Assembly: GCA_027493625.1 (NCBI GenBank)
Contig: JAOSKM010000002.1
Location: forward strand, 682,001 to 746,000
Origin: Planctomycetota bacterium
GTDB lineage: Bacteria > Planctomycetota > UBA8742 > UBA2392
DNA: 64,000 nt
Direction: 5' to 3'
The notes beneath the pieces were generated by a model. It made no database searches. It was given only the letters and a program-made list of their open reading frames with translations, and had not been told where the DNA came from. Below, piece after piece: positions 21,052-29,734 of this stretch. The number at the start of each line of letters is the position of its first letter. Positions within the stretch are counted from its first letter, which is position 1. The translations under genes were made by a program, and so were the position numbers.

Positions 21052-22313
21052 ATGTCAGGTGCGCATCCCGATTCGAACCCGCAATACCTTCGTCAGCCGA
21101 GCGGCGCTTATCCCCAGCAGCAGGGTGGGGGCTGGGACCAGGGCGGCTGGGAGTCCCCGGCGCCGGCGCCCCAGGGCGGCAGCCAGGGCGGCAGTCAGGG
21201 CTACGCCGACCAGGGCGGCAACGCCTTTGCCACCAGCGGGCTGATGAACCAACTGCTCGAGATCGCCGAGTCGGAAGACGCCTCGGACCTGCACCTGACC
21301 GCCGGGGCGCCCCGGTGCTGCGCATCAACGGCAAGCTGGTGCCGGTTGAGGCCAAGGTGCTGACGCCGGACGACACCGAGGCGGCGCTGCGCATCATCCT
21401 GTCGGATCGCGACATGGACCGCTTCTATGAGCGGCGCGCGATCGACTGCACCCACACCACGCCCGACGGCAAGGGGCGTTTCCGCGTCAGCGCCTACGTG
21501 CAGCGCGGCGCGGTGACGGTCGTGTACCGGCGCATCCCCAGCAACGTCAAGCCGTTCAACAGCCTGGGCCTGCCGCCCGCCGCGGCCAAGCTGCACACGC
21601 TGAATGACGGCATGGTGCTCTGCGTAGGCCCCACCGGCTGCGGCAAGAGCACCACGCTGGCCACGATCATCGACCAGATCAACGAGAACTTCAACGAGAA
21701 CATCATCACGATCGAAGACCCGATCGAGTTCGTCCACCGCCACAAGCGCAGCCTGGTCAACCAGCGCGAGTTGTACAGCGACACCAACAGCTTCGCCGAG
21801 GCCCTGCACTTCGCCCTGCGTGAAGACCCCGACGTCATCATGGTCGGCGAAATGCGCGACCTGGAAACCATGCGCACGGCCATCACGGCCGCCGAGACGG
21901 GCCACCTGGTGTTCAGTACCCTGCACGCGATCGACTGTATTTCCACCATCGACCGCATCTGCGCCATGTTCCCCACTGAGGAACAGGACTACGTGCGCAT
22001 GCAGCTTTCGATGGTACTGCGTGCGGTGGTCGCCCAGCGCCTGCTGCCCACGCGCAACGAGCAGGGCCGCGTGATGTGCGCCGAGCTGCTGATCGTGACG
22101 CCGGGCGTGGCCAACATGATCCGCCAGGGCCAGATGGCGCTGATCTACCAGGCCATGGAAACGGGCGCCCAGTCCGGCATGGTCAGCTTTGACAAGCAGC
22201 TGGTGGCCATGGCGCGCAAGGGTCTGATTGACCCGGACCTCGCCGTGCGCCAGGCCCGCCACCAGAAGGGCGTGGCCGACGCGCTGGGACGCGCCTCCGT
22301 ATTGAAGACTTAA
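21052..22313 (+). CDS. pilT: Twitching motility ATPase (frameshifted)
   Basis: ASDLHLTAGAP / VLRINGKLVPVE joined across C4 at 21310-21313; GPTGCGKSTTLATIID Walker A; AAETGHLVFSTLHAIDC. Confidence 0.92.
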
Positions 22314-22335
22314 GGCGACTTTGGATCTGGCATTC

Positions 22336-22359
22336 AGCGGCGCGGGAAACCGCGCCGCT
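22336..22359 (+). terminator. Hairpin downstream of pilT
   Basis: AGCGGCGCGG-GAAA-CCGCGCCGCT. Confidence 0.6.
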
Positions 22360-22477
22360 TGGTATTGCCCGGCGGTAACTCATCGCATGCGGCAATGGTA
22401 AGCTGCTTGCGGTGTGGACCACTCGTGGTACATAGCCGGTAATCGAAATTCCTGAATCCTGAATCCGAAATCAACCC

Positions 22478-23635
22478 ATGATCAATTTCGACCAGAACGC
22501 CACGACCCCCGTTGACGAGGAAGTCCTCACCGAGCTGATCCGCGCCACCCGCGACTTCTCGGGCAACAGCAGCTCGGGCCACAGCCTCGGCACCAGGGCC
22601 GGCAAGTACCTGCGCGACTGCCGCGAACGGGTGGCGAAGATCCTGGGCGCTGAAGACCCCGACGAAATCGTGTTCACCAGCGGCGGCACCGAAAGCGACA
22701 ACGCCGCGGTGCGCGGCATCGCTTACGCCATGCGCGAGCAGCAGGGCCGCAACGAGGTGATCACCAGCGCCATCGAGCACCGGGCGGTGCTGTCGCCCTG
22801 CGACTGGCTGCGGGAGCAGGGGTTCAAGTCCACGGTGCTGCCGGTGGACCGCGACGGCGTGGTGGACATGGGCGCCTTGCGCGACAACCTGGGGCCGAAA
22901 ACCGCCCTGGTCTCGATCATGCTGGCCAACAACGAGATCGGCACCATCCAGCCGATCGCCGAGATCAGCAGGCTGGCGCACGAGATCGGCGCCAGGGTGC
23001 ATTCCGACGCCGTGCAGGCCGCCGGCAAGCTGAAGGTGGACGTGCAGGAGCTGGGCGTCGATTCGCTCAGCCTGTCCGCCCACAAGTTCTACGGCCCCAA
23101 GGGCGTGGGCGTGCTTTACCTGCGCCGGGGCACGCCCTACCAGTGCTTCATGCTGGGCGGCACCCACGAGGGCGGCAAACGCGCCGGCACGGTGCCGCTG
23201 CCGCAGATTGCCGCGCTGACCAAGGCCCTGGAAGTGTCCGAGCGCAAGCGCATCGAGCACGGCGCCGAGCTGCTGGCGCTGCGCGACCAGCTGGTGCGCG
23301 AGATCCTGGCCAAGGTGCCCGGCAGCCACCTGAACGGCGACCTGGCAAAGTGCACGCCCAACACCGCCAGCATCCGTTTCGACGGCGTTTACGGCGGCCA
23401 CCTGCTGCGCCGCATGGACGAGGCCGGGATCCTGGCCAGCGCCGGCAGCGCCTGCATGTGGGAGATCACCAAGCCCAGCCACGTGCTGACGGCGCTCGGA
23501 CTCAACGATGAAGAGGGCGGCGGCACCATCCGCTACAGCCTGGGCTACGGCAACACGGCGCAGGAGGTGACGCAGGTGGCCGACATCATGGCCAGGCTGG
23601 TTCCCGAAATGCGCGCCCAGCCGGCGCAGAAATAG
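22478..23635 (+). CDS. Cysteine desulfurase (NifS/IscS-like)
   Basis: FDQNATTPVDEEV, FTSGGTESDNAA, SLSAHKFYGPKGVGVLYLRRG, SAGSACMW. Confidence 0.92.
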   Translation: MINFDQNATTPVDEEVLTELIRATRDFSGNSSSGHSLGTRAGKYLRDCRERVAKILGAEDPDEIVFTSGGTESDNAAVRGIAYAMREQQGRNEVITSAIEHRAVLSPCDWLREQGFKSTVLPVDRDGVVDMGALRDNLGPKTALVSIMLANNEIGTIQPIAEISRLAHEIGARVHSDAVQAAGKLKVDVQELGVDSLSLSAHKFYGPKGVGVLYLRRGTPYQCFMLGGTHEGGKRAGTVPLPQIAALTKALEVSERKRIEHGAELLALRDQLVREILAKVPGSHLNGDLAKCTPNTASIRFDGVYGGHLLRRMDEAGILASAGSACMWEITKPSHVLTALGLNDEEGGGTIRYSLGYGNTAQEVTQVADIMARLVPEMRAQPAQK

Positions 23636-23760
23636 CCGGTTTTACCGCCGGGAGCAGGGACATGCACCTGCGGTGCATGAGACTATGTAGCGATGGGTCA
23701 TCCTGGAGGGGTAGCCTCACGTTTGGCAGTTCGAGGTCTACCCCAACCAGGAGACAAAAC

Positions 23761-24768
23761 ATGACTACATATGTTGGTGTCGACGTGCATTCCTCGCAAT
23801 CCACAATCGCAGTCATCACATCCGGCCAGCCCAAGCCCTCGATCATCACGGTCCGCGGCGGCCCCGAGGAAGTCAAAAAGCAGCTTTTAAGAATCGAAGC
23901 TCCCTTCGACTTGTGCTTCGAGGCCAGCTGCGGCTACGGCAAGTGGTTTGAAACCCTCTCAAGCGTCGCTCGTTCGGTCACCGTCGCGCATCCCGGCCAC
24001 CTTCGGCTGATCTACGCTTCCAAGCGCAAGAACGACCGTGTCGACGCAAGCAAGCTGGCCAAGCTGCTCTCGGTTGGCGCTGTGCCCGCCGTCTACGTCC
24101 CGAATGTGCAGGTCCGCGAGTGGCGCGGGCTGATCCGTCACCGCGGCCGCACGGTTGCCAAGTGCACTGCGGTGAAGAACAGCATCCGCGCGTTGCTGCG
24201 TGAGCAGGCGATCAAGGCGCCACGCGGGCTGTGGACGAAGAAGGGGATCCTGTGGCTGACGCAGCTTGATCTGCCGGAGACCACACGTTGGCGGATGGAC
24301 GAGCACCTGGAGGACCTCGAGTTGCTGAAGCAGCGGGTGTCGCGCTTCACGCGCCAGCTCGACCAGATTGCCGCCCGTCACCCGGGCGTGGCGCTGCTGC
24401 GAACGATTCCCGGCGTCGGCACCCGCACGGCCGAGGCGTTCGTGGCCTGGGTGGATGACGCCAGGCGCTTTGCGCGCACCAGCCAGATCGGCGACTACTT
24501 CGGGTTGGTGCCACGCCAGGACGCCAGCGCAAGGCGCAACCACCTCGGGCACATCACCAAGGACGGGCCGGGCTGCGTCCGCCAGTTGCTGGTCGAGGCG
24601 GCCTGGCAGGGCATCCGTCGCAGCGGCGTGATCCGCGCCAAGTACGAACAGTTCAGGCGCGGGGACAAAGAGCGCACCAAGAAGGCCATCGTCGCCACGG
24701 CGCACTGGCTGGCACGGGTGATGCTGAGCATGCTGCGCAGCGGGGAGGTGTGGCGGCAGGCAGAGTAG
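23761..24768 (+). CDS. IS110-family transposase (DEDD + transposase_20)
   Basis: MTTYVGVDVHSSQSTIAV; KNDRVDASKLAKLL; LLRTIPGVGTRTAEAFVAWVDDARRFARTSQIGDYFGLVPRQ. Confidence 0.95.
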   Translation: MTTYVGVDVHSSQSTIAVITSGQPKPSIITVRGGPEEVKKQLLRIEAPFDLCFEASCGYGKWFETLSSVARSVTVAHPGHLRLIYASKRKNDRVDASKLAKLLSVGAVPAVYVPNVQVREWRGLIRHRGRTVAKCTAVKNSIRALLREQAIKAPRGLWTKKGILWLTQLDLPETTRWRMDEHLEDLELLKQRVSRFTRQLDQIAARHPGVALLRTIPGVGTRTAEAFVAWVDDARRFARTSQIGDYFGLVPRQDASARRNHLGHITKDGPGCVRQLLVEAAWQGIRRSGVIRAKYEQFRRGDKERTKKAIVATAHWLARVMLSMLRSGEVWRQAE

Positions 24769-24952
24769 GGACAACTAAGGCGTGAGGCAGGGGGAGCTGC
24801 GGGTTGGATAAGCCGGACCTCGGACTGGGGACATGACCCTGAGAGGTCGAGTGCCTGAGTGAGGCCGGCGCGAACTCGTCAAGTGATGCCCGCTCAGGCG
24901 GTGACATCGAATAGATGTTTGGACCAACCCCGCAAGCAACCCTCAGCCCCCT
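24769..24952 (+). ncRNA. Candidate bridge/seekRNA region of the IS1111-like element
   Basis: 184-bp non-coding right end between transposase stop and IRR with hairpins (GACCTC 24816-24821 / GAGGTC 24843-24848; GATGcCCGCtcagGCGGtgaCATC 24885-24908). Confidence 0.35.
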
Positions 24953-24999
24953 TGACCCAATCGCTCATAGATGTCCCCTTTGTTGCGAGCTTCGAAAAC

Positions 25000-25028
25000 G
25001 GGGACAGTCCCGTTCCGGGACTGTCCCC
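25000..25028. repeat. Dispersed palindrome GGGGACAGTCCC-N5-GGGACTGTCCCC
   Basis: Perfect 12-bp inverted repeat; related copies at 45732, 45751, 51807, 51923, 51942, 59594, 59613 and about 60642. Confidence 0.85.
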
Positions 25029-25058
25029 AGCCAGGCAGACAGGCTGTCTGCCCCGCGA

Positions 25059-26196
25059 TTACTTCTGCTCGCCCTCTTTCTTTTCGCCTTCCTTTTCGCC
25101 CTCACCTTCCTTTTCGCCCTCGCCTTCCTTCTTTTCTTCATCCTTCTCTTCAGCGGGCGGGGTGGGCTTTACTTTTTTCCTTGGGCTTGGGTGCCACGTC
25201 CTTCTCGAACTCCCAGTGCAACTCGTCCTGCAGCAGCGCCAGGCCGAGGCCTTCGTCCGCGTCGATGTCGCGGCCGAAGAAACGGTAGACGAACACCTTG
25301 CCCGTGCGCAGCGCCTTGAGGTCCGGCGAGCCGTCGGCGATCGCGCGGGCGCTTTCCGGCAGCTTGACGTAGCTGGTTTCGCGGTTCTGCTGCTGGTCGC
25401 TGTCGCTGATCTGCTCGGCCGTCTCGATCCCGAACTGGCGGCTCTTGGTCAGGTCCACGGCCTCGCGCGTCACCAGCCACAGCTCCAGGTCGAACTCGCC
25501 GCGCTTGTCGTGAATCTTGAAGGGGTACACCGGGCGCGGCGTCTTGAAGCTGATCTGCAGCGGCTTCACGCTGCCGTCCGCGGGCAGGCCGGCGTCGGCG
25601 CTCAGCTTCACGGCCAGCCAGTAGTAGCCGCCCTGCAGGTAAAAGCGCAGCACGCGCTCGTCGAGCTCGCCGAAGCCGTTGCTCTTCAGCCAGGCGGCCA
25701 GCTCTTTGCCGCCCTGCTCGCCCTTTGCCTTGATGGGCTGGATGCTGTAGCTGCCGACCTCCAGCGGCTCAAAGAACTCCACGTCCTCGTCGCCCTCGTC
25801 GAACACCATGGGCGGGCCGTCGTCGGCGTCTTTCTCGGGGCTGGGGATGCGCGGCACGATGGGCGTGAACTCGTCCAGGTCCGCGAACAGCGCCGGCTCA
25901 ACCTCGGCGTAGCTGTCCGGCAGCGAGGGCAGCGGCACGATCCAGGCGAACGCCTGGAAATTCTTGAGCATGCCGTCTTCCGTAAACTCGTCGGCATCGA
26001 GCTCGCTGGTGTTTACGCTGAAGCCGGGCTGCAGCACCAACTCCTGGCGGCCGTTGTCAAAGAAGATCAGTCCGCGCTGGGCGGCGGAATCGACCACGCC
26101 CTTGAAGCCCTTGGGCGGGTGGATGCAGGCGTCACCGTTGCCCGGGGCGAGCGCGAGCAGGCAGAGGGTGGCCGACAGCAGCACGGTCTTCTTCAT
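25059..26196 (-). CDS. DUF2330 family secreted protein with E/K/G-rich C-terminal tail (frameshifted at A6)
   Basis: Signal peptide, DACIHPPKGFKGVVDSAAQRGLIFFDNGRQELVLQPGF; tail EKVKPTPPAEEKDEEKKEGEGEKEGEGEKEGEKKEGEQK restored across T6 at 25173-25178. Confidence 0.8.
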
Positions 26197-26210
26197 TTCG
26201 ACTCCAAAAG

Positions 26211-26235
26211 AAAAGGGGCGCGGCGCGCCCCTTTT
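26211..26235 (-). terminator. Hairpin between DUF2330 paralogues
   Basis: AAAAGGGGCGC-GGC-GCGCCCCTTTT. Confidence 0.65.
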
Positions 26236-26251
26236 CGTCGTGGCACGCGAG

Positions 26252-27283
26252 CTAGTCCTTCTTCTCTTCCTGCGGCTGTTCCTTGAAGCTGAAGCTCAGG
26301 TCAGCTTCCAGCTTGGACAGGTCGATGTCCTTGTCCACGCCGACGCCGAAGAAGCGGTAGCAGTATAGTTCGCCGGCCTTGAGTTTCTTCAGCCCTTCGT
26401 CGTCAGAGGCCACATCTTTGACCACCTGGGGCAGGTCGCTGAAGCGGGTCTTGCGGTTCTTCTGCAACATCGTGGAGTCCTGCTGCTCGACGGTTTCCAA
26501 GCCGAGCGCCTTGGTTTTCTCGGTGTCGATCTCCTGCGCGGTGATCAGCCACAGCTCGAGGTCGAAGCTGCCGCGGCCCTGGTTGATCTTGATGGGGTAG
26601 ACCGGCTTGTCGGTGTCGAAGCCGATGCGCAGGGGCTTGACCTCGCCGTTGGCGGGCAGGCCCTTGTCATTCTTGAGCTTGATCGCGAGCCAATAGTGGT
26701 TGTTGTCGATGTAGTACTTCATCACCTTCTCATCGACCGAGCCGAAGCCGTTGGTGCTGAGCCAGTTGTTCAGCTCCAGCGCACCCATTTCGCCCTTGGC
26801 CTTCACCGGCTGGATCGAGTAGTCGCCCACCTTCACTTCTTCCAGGAACTCGACGCCGTTGGCCGAGTCCTCTTCGTCGGACCAGTTCTTGCCCAGGCTG
26901 CGCCTGCCGTCACGGGTCGCGCGCTCCTGCGGCCTGGTAAAGTCTTCCAGTTCGCTGAACAGCTTGGCGTCGGCTTCCTTGTACGTGTCCGGCAGGTTCG
27001 GCACCGGCACCAGCCACGCCAGCGTGGTGAAACCTTCCACGGCGTCGTTCTTCACCTTCAGGCCTTCGCCCTCAACCTTGTAGCTGGGGCGGATCACAAG
27101 CTCTTCGCGGCCGTCGGCAAAGAAGATCAGGCCCTTCTGGGCGCCGGCCTTGATCGGGAACTTGAACTCGCGTTCCGGGTGCAGGCAGGCCTGTGCGTCA
27201 CGGGTTTCAATGAAAAGGGCCGCGCCGAAGGCGAATGCGCCAACCAGCGAACCGGCCACCAGCAGATTGCGGAAAGAAATCAT
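26252..27283 (-). CDS. DUF2330 family secreted protein (paralogue)
   Basis: AQACLHPEREFKFPIKAGAQKGLIFFADGREELVIRPSYKV; same architecture as neighbour. Confidence 0.85.
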   Translation of the reverse strand: MISFRNLLVAGSLVGAFAFGAALFIETRDAQACLHPEREFKFPIKAGAQKGLIFFADGREELVIRPSYKVEGEGLKVKNDAVEGFTTLAWLVPVPNLPDTYKEADAKLFSELEDFTRPQERATRDGRRSLGKNWSDEEDSANGVEFLEEVKVGDYSIQPVKAKGEMGALELNNWLSTNGFGSVDEKVMKYYIDNNHYWLAIKLKNDKGLPANGEVKPLRIGFDTDKPVYPIKINQGRGSFDLELWLITAQEIDTEKTKALGLETVEQQDSTMLQKNRKTRFSDLPQVVKDVASDDEGLKKLKAGELYCYRFFGVGVDKDIDLSKLEADLSFSFKEQPQEEKKD

Positions 27284-27395
27284 GATTCCTCCAGGTAAGG
27301 TCAAAGGATATGCGCGGATAGGACGCCCAAGGTCCCGGCCAGGTTCCGGAAAAACCAATGTGAATTTAGTCCTGGAGCAGCCCGCCAGTTTGAGA

Positions 27396-27525
27396 TTTTC
27401 GTGGCCTTGCCTTTCGTGTTTTCGTGTTTTTGTGGCCCGATTGCCCTTCAACATGAAGCGAACCACGGAATCAGCCACAAAAACACGAAAACACCAAAGA
27501 TACTGCCACAAAAGGCTACAGCACT
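27396..27525. repeat. Inverted micro-repeat, 8-nt unit (CACGAAAA)
   Basis: tttcgtgttttcgtgtttttgtggc ... gccacaaaaacacgaaaacaccaaag; abuts mutY stop. Confidence 0.8.
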
Positions 27526-28550
27526 CCCAGGGCTTGCAGCAGTTTGCGTGTGGCGGATGACATGGCGGCTTGGTCTGCCTGCTGGGCCGTGTGCCACTTG
27601 CGGTTGGTTGTTTCCTTTATAGTGCCCTGTGGCTTGGCGTTGCGGGCGCTCAGTTGCAGGCGGTAGTTCATGATGCTGTGAGTGCGCGTGACCGGCCTGC
27701 CCCGGCTGACTGCGCCCAGCGCTTCGGCCGCTTCCTGTTGCGGCAGCTCCCACAACCCGGCCGGCAAAAGGCTGGAACTGTCGCCCTCCGGCCGTCGCAC
27801 CAGCAGCACGCGGCCGTTGTCGTCCCGCGGCGCGATGAACCGATAACGCTTTGATTTCGCCTTGGCGCGGGCTGGCAGCACGGGGAACTCGCGTTCACGG
27901 CCGGCCTTGCGCGCGGCGCAGTACGTGCGCACGGGGCAGGCGGCGCAATCCGGCGCGGCGGGCAGGCAGACCATGGCGCCCAGCTCCATCAGCGCCTGGT
28001 TCAGGGCGCTGGGGCTGTGGCCCTCGGCGTGGCCCTTTTCCACGTGCTCGCGGGCCAGCTGCCAGATCACCTCGCGCCCGGCCTTGGACTTCACGTCGTG
28101 GTCAATCGCCGCCAGGCGGCTGAACACGCGCTCCACGTTGCCGTCCACGATCGGCTCAGGCTGGTCAAAGGCGATGCTCAGGATCGCCCCCGCGCTGTAG
28201 GGGCCGATGCCCGGCAGCTCCAGCAGGGCATGGCGTTCGCGCGGGAAGCGGCCGTTGTGCCGCTGCACGACTTGCCGCGCCGCCGCATGCAGCATGCGCG
28301 CGCGCCGGTAGTAGCCGAGGCCGGACCACGCCTGCAGCACGGCCTCAAGCTCCGCGGCGGCCAGGGCGCGCAGGCTGGGGAAGCGTTTCATGAAGCGGGC
28401 GAAGTGGCCGCGCACGGCCTCAACGCGGGTCTGCTGCAGCATGATCTCGCTGACCCACACGCGGTACGGGCTGGGATTGGAACGCCAGGGCAGCTCGCGG
28501 GCGTGGCGGGCGTACCATTGCAGCAGCTGGCGGCGGAACGCGGGGCGCAT
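27516..28550 (-). CDS. mutY: A/G-specific adenine glycosylase
   Basis: WYARHARELPWRSNPSPYRVWVSEIMLQQTRVEAV; GIGPYSAGAILSIAF; C-x6-C-x2-C-x5-C cluster. Confidence 0.93.
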   Translation of the reverse strand: MRPAFRRQLLQWYARHARELPWRSNPSPYRVWVSEIMLQQTRVEAVRGHFARFMKRFPSLRALAAAELEAVLQAWSGLGYYRRARMLHAAARQVVQRHNGRFPRERHALLELPGIGPYSAGAILSIAFDQPEPIVDGNVERVFSRLAAIDHDVKSKAGREVIWQLAREHVEKGHAEGHSPSALNQALMELGAMVCLPAAPDCAACPVRTYCAARKAGREREFPVLPARAKAKSKRYRFIAPRDDNGRVLLVRRPEGDSSSLLPAGLWELPQQEAAEALGAVSRGRPVTRTHSIMNYRLQLSARNAKPQGTIKETTNRKWHTAQQADQAAMSSATRKLLQALGVL

Positions 28551-29728
28551 CAGCGTTCAATCACACCAGTGCCGTCCGAAATTTCGTCGCTGGGGTGGAC
28601 CACAACCGTGTCGCCCTCGTTGATTGCGCTCAGCACCTCGGCCTCGAGGCCGTTGCGGTCGCCCAGGTCCACGCGGGTCAGGCGGGCCTTGCCGTCCGCC
28701 ACCACGAACACGGCCGTGCCCTCAGGCGTGTTGAAGATGGCGCCGGTGGGCACCTTGATCACGCCCTTGCGCTCGGAGGTGATGACGCGGGCCTCGACGC
28801 GGAAGGCGTCGCCGAGGCGGGTCCATTGCTCGGGCTTGCCGACGAAGTCGATGATTACGTTGACGCGCTGCTCTTCCACGCCGAGCGAGCTGATCTTGGT
28901 AAAGCCCGCGGGCTCCACGCGCCGCACGCTGCCCTGCAGGGGCTGGTCGCCGCCCCAGCGCTCGATGCTGACTGGCATGCCGGTCTTCACGCGTACGGCG
29001 TCGCTGCTGAGCAGGTCCACCACCACCTCGAGCGAGGCCGGGTCGCCGATCTCGACCAGCATTTCGGCGGGCATCACGGGCCCCTCGCTTTCGCGGTAGA
29101 CGCGCAGCACGGCGCCCGCGACCGGCGAGCGGATCTCCAGCGTCTGCAGCTCGCCGTCTTCCTCGATCAGCGCCGCGCGCGCCATCTGCAGCTGGAATTC
29201 CGCGGCCTGGCGCCCGAACTCGGCCGAGTCCTGCGCAGCCTTGGCCGCGATCTCGCGGGTGGCGGCCGCATCCACCTGCTCCTGCGAGACGTGCTTGCCC
29301 TGAAACAATGTCTTCGCGCGGTTGTGCTCCTTGATCGCCAGCTCAAGCTCGGCTTTGGCGGCGTCCAGGTTGGCCTGGGCCTGCTTGAGGGTCGCCTCGG
29401 CCGCCTTGATGTTGGCCTCGGCCTGGGCCTTGCTGCGGGCGTCCAGCAGCAGCGGGCGGCTGGGGCGCAAAGTGGCGATCAGGCTGCCGACCTCGAGCTT
29501 GTCGCCGACCTTGAGGCTGATGCGCGACAGCACGCCGCCCAGCGGCGCTGAGACCGTGAAGCGGTCTTTCACGCGGGTGCGGGCTTCCTCGTCGATGGTG
29601 ACGCGCAGGTCGCCGCGCGACGCGCGCGCGAACTCGGAGGGCACGGGCTTGGGCACGAAGCCATAGGCGATCGCGCCGGCGACGGCCAGCACGAACACGA
29701 TCATGGCTGCGCGCTTCACCCACTTCAT
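28550..29728 (-). CDS. HlyD/MacA-like periplasmic adaptor
   Basis: N-terminal TM, coiled-coil AEANIKAAEATLKQAQANLDAAKAEL, beta-barrel domain. Confidence 0.88.
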   Translation of the reverse strand: MKWVKRAAMIVFVLAVAGAIAYGFVPKPVPSEFARASRGDLRVTIDEEARTRVKDRFTVSAPLGGVLSRISLKVGDKLEVGSLIATLRPSRPLLLDARSKAQAEANIKAAEATLKQAQANLDAAKAELELAIKEHNRAKTLFQGKHVSQEQVDAAATREIAAKAAQDSAEFGRQAAEFQLQMARAALIEEDGELQTLEIRSPVAGAVLRVYRESEGPVMPAEMLVEIGDPASLEVVVDLLSSDAVRVKTGMPVSIERWGGDQPLQGSVRRVEPAGFTKISSLGVEEQRVNVIIDFVGKPEQWTRLGDAFRVEARVITSERKGVIKVPTGAIFNTPEGTAVFVVADGKARLTRVDLGDRNGLEAEVLSAINEGDTVVVHPSDEISDGTGVIER

Positions 29729-29734
29729 GGGCGC

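Larger units (their letters stand above)
23683..24970 (+). mobile_element. IS110-family element, IS1111-like (subterminal inverted repeats)
   Basis: DEDD transposase plus IRL CTATGTAGCGATGGGTCA (23683-23700) and IRR TGACCCAATCGCTCATAG (24953-24970, reverse complement CTATGAGCGATTGGGTCA); true ends may lie a few nt outside. Confidence 0.82.

Noticed and set aside
25171-25180. Programmed ribosomal frameshifting at A6 in the DUF2330 gene (and analogous sites)
   Set aside because: The needed shift is not a canonical -1 slip on the A_AAA_AAG register. The same kind of break recurs at unrelated homopolymers, favouring sequencing error.
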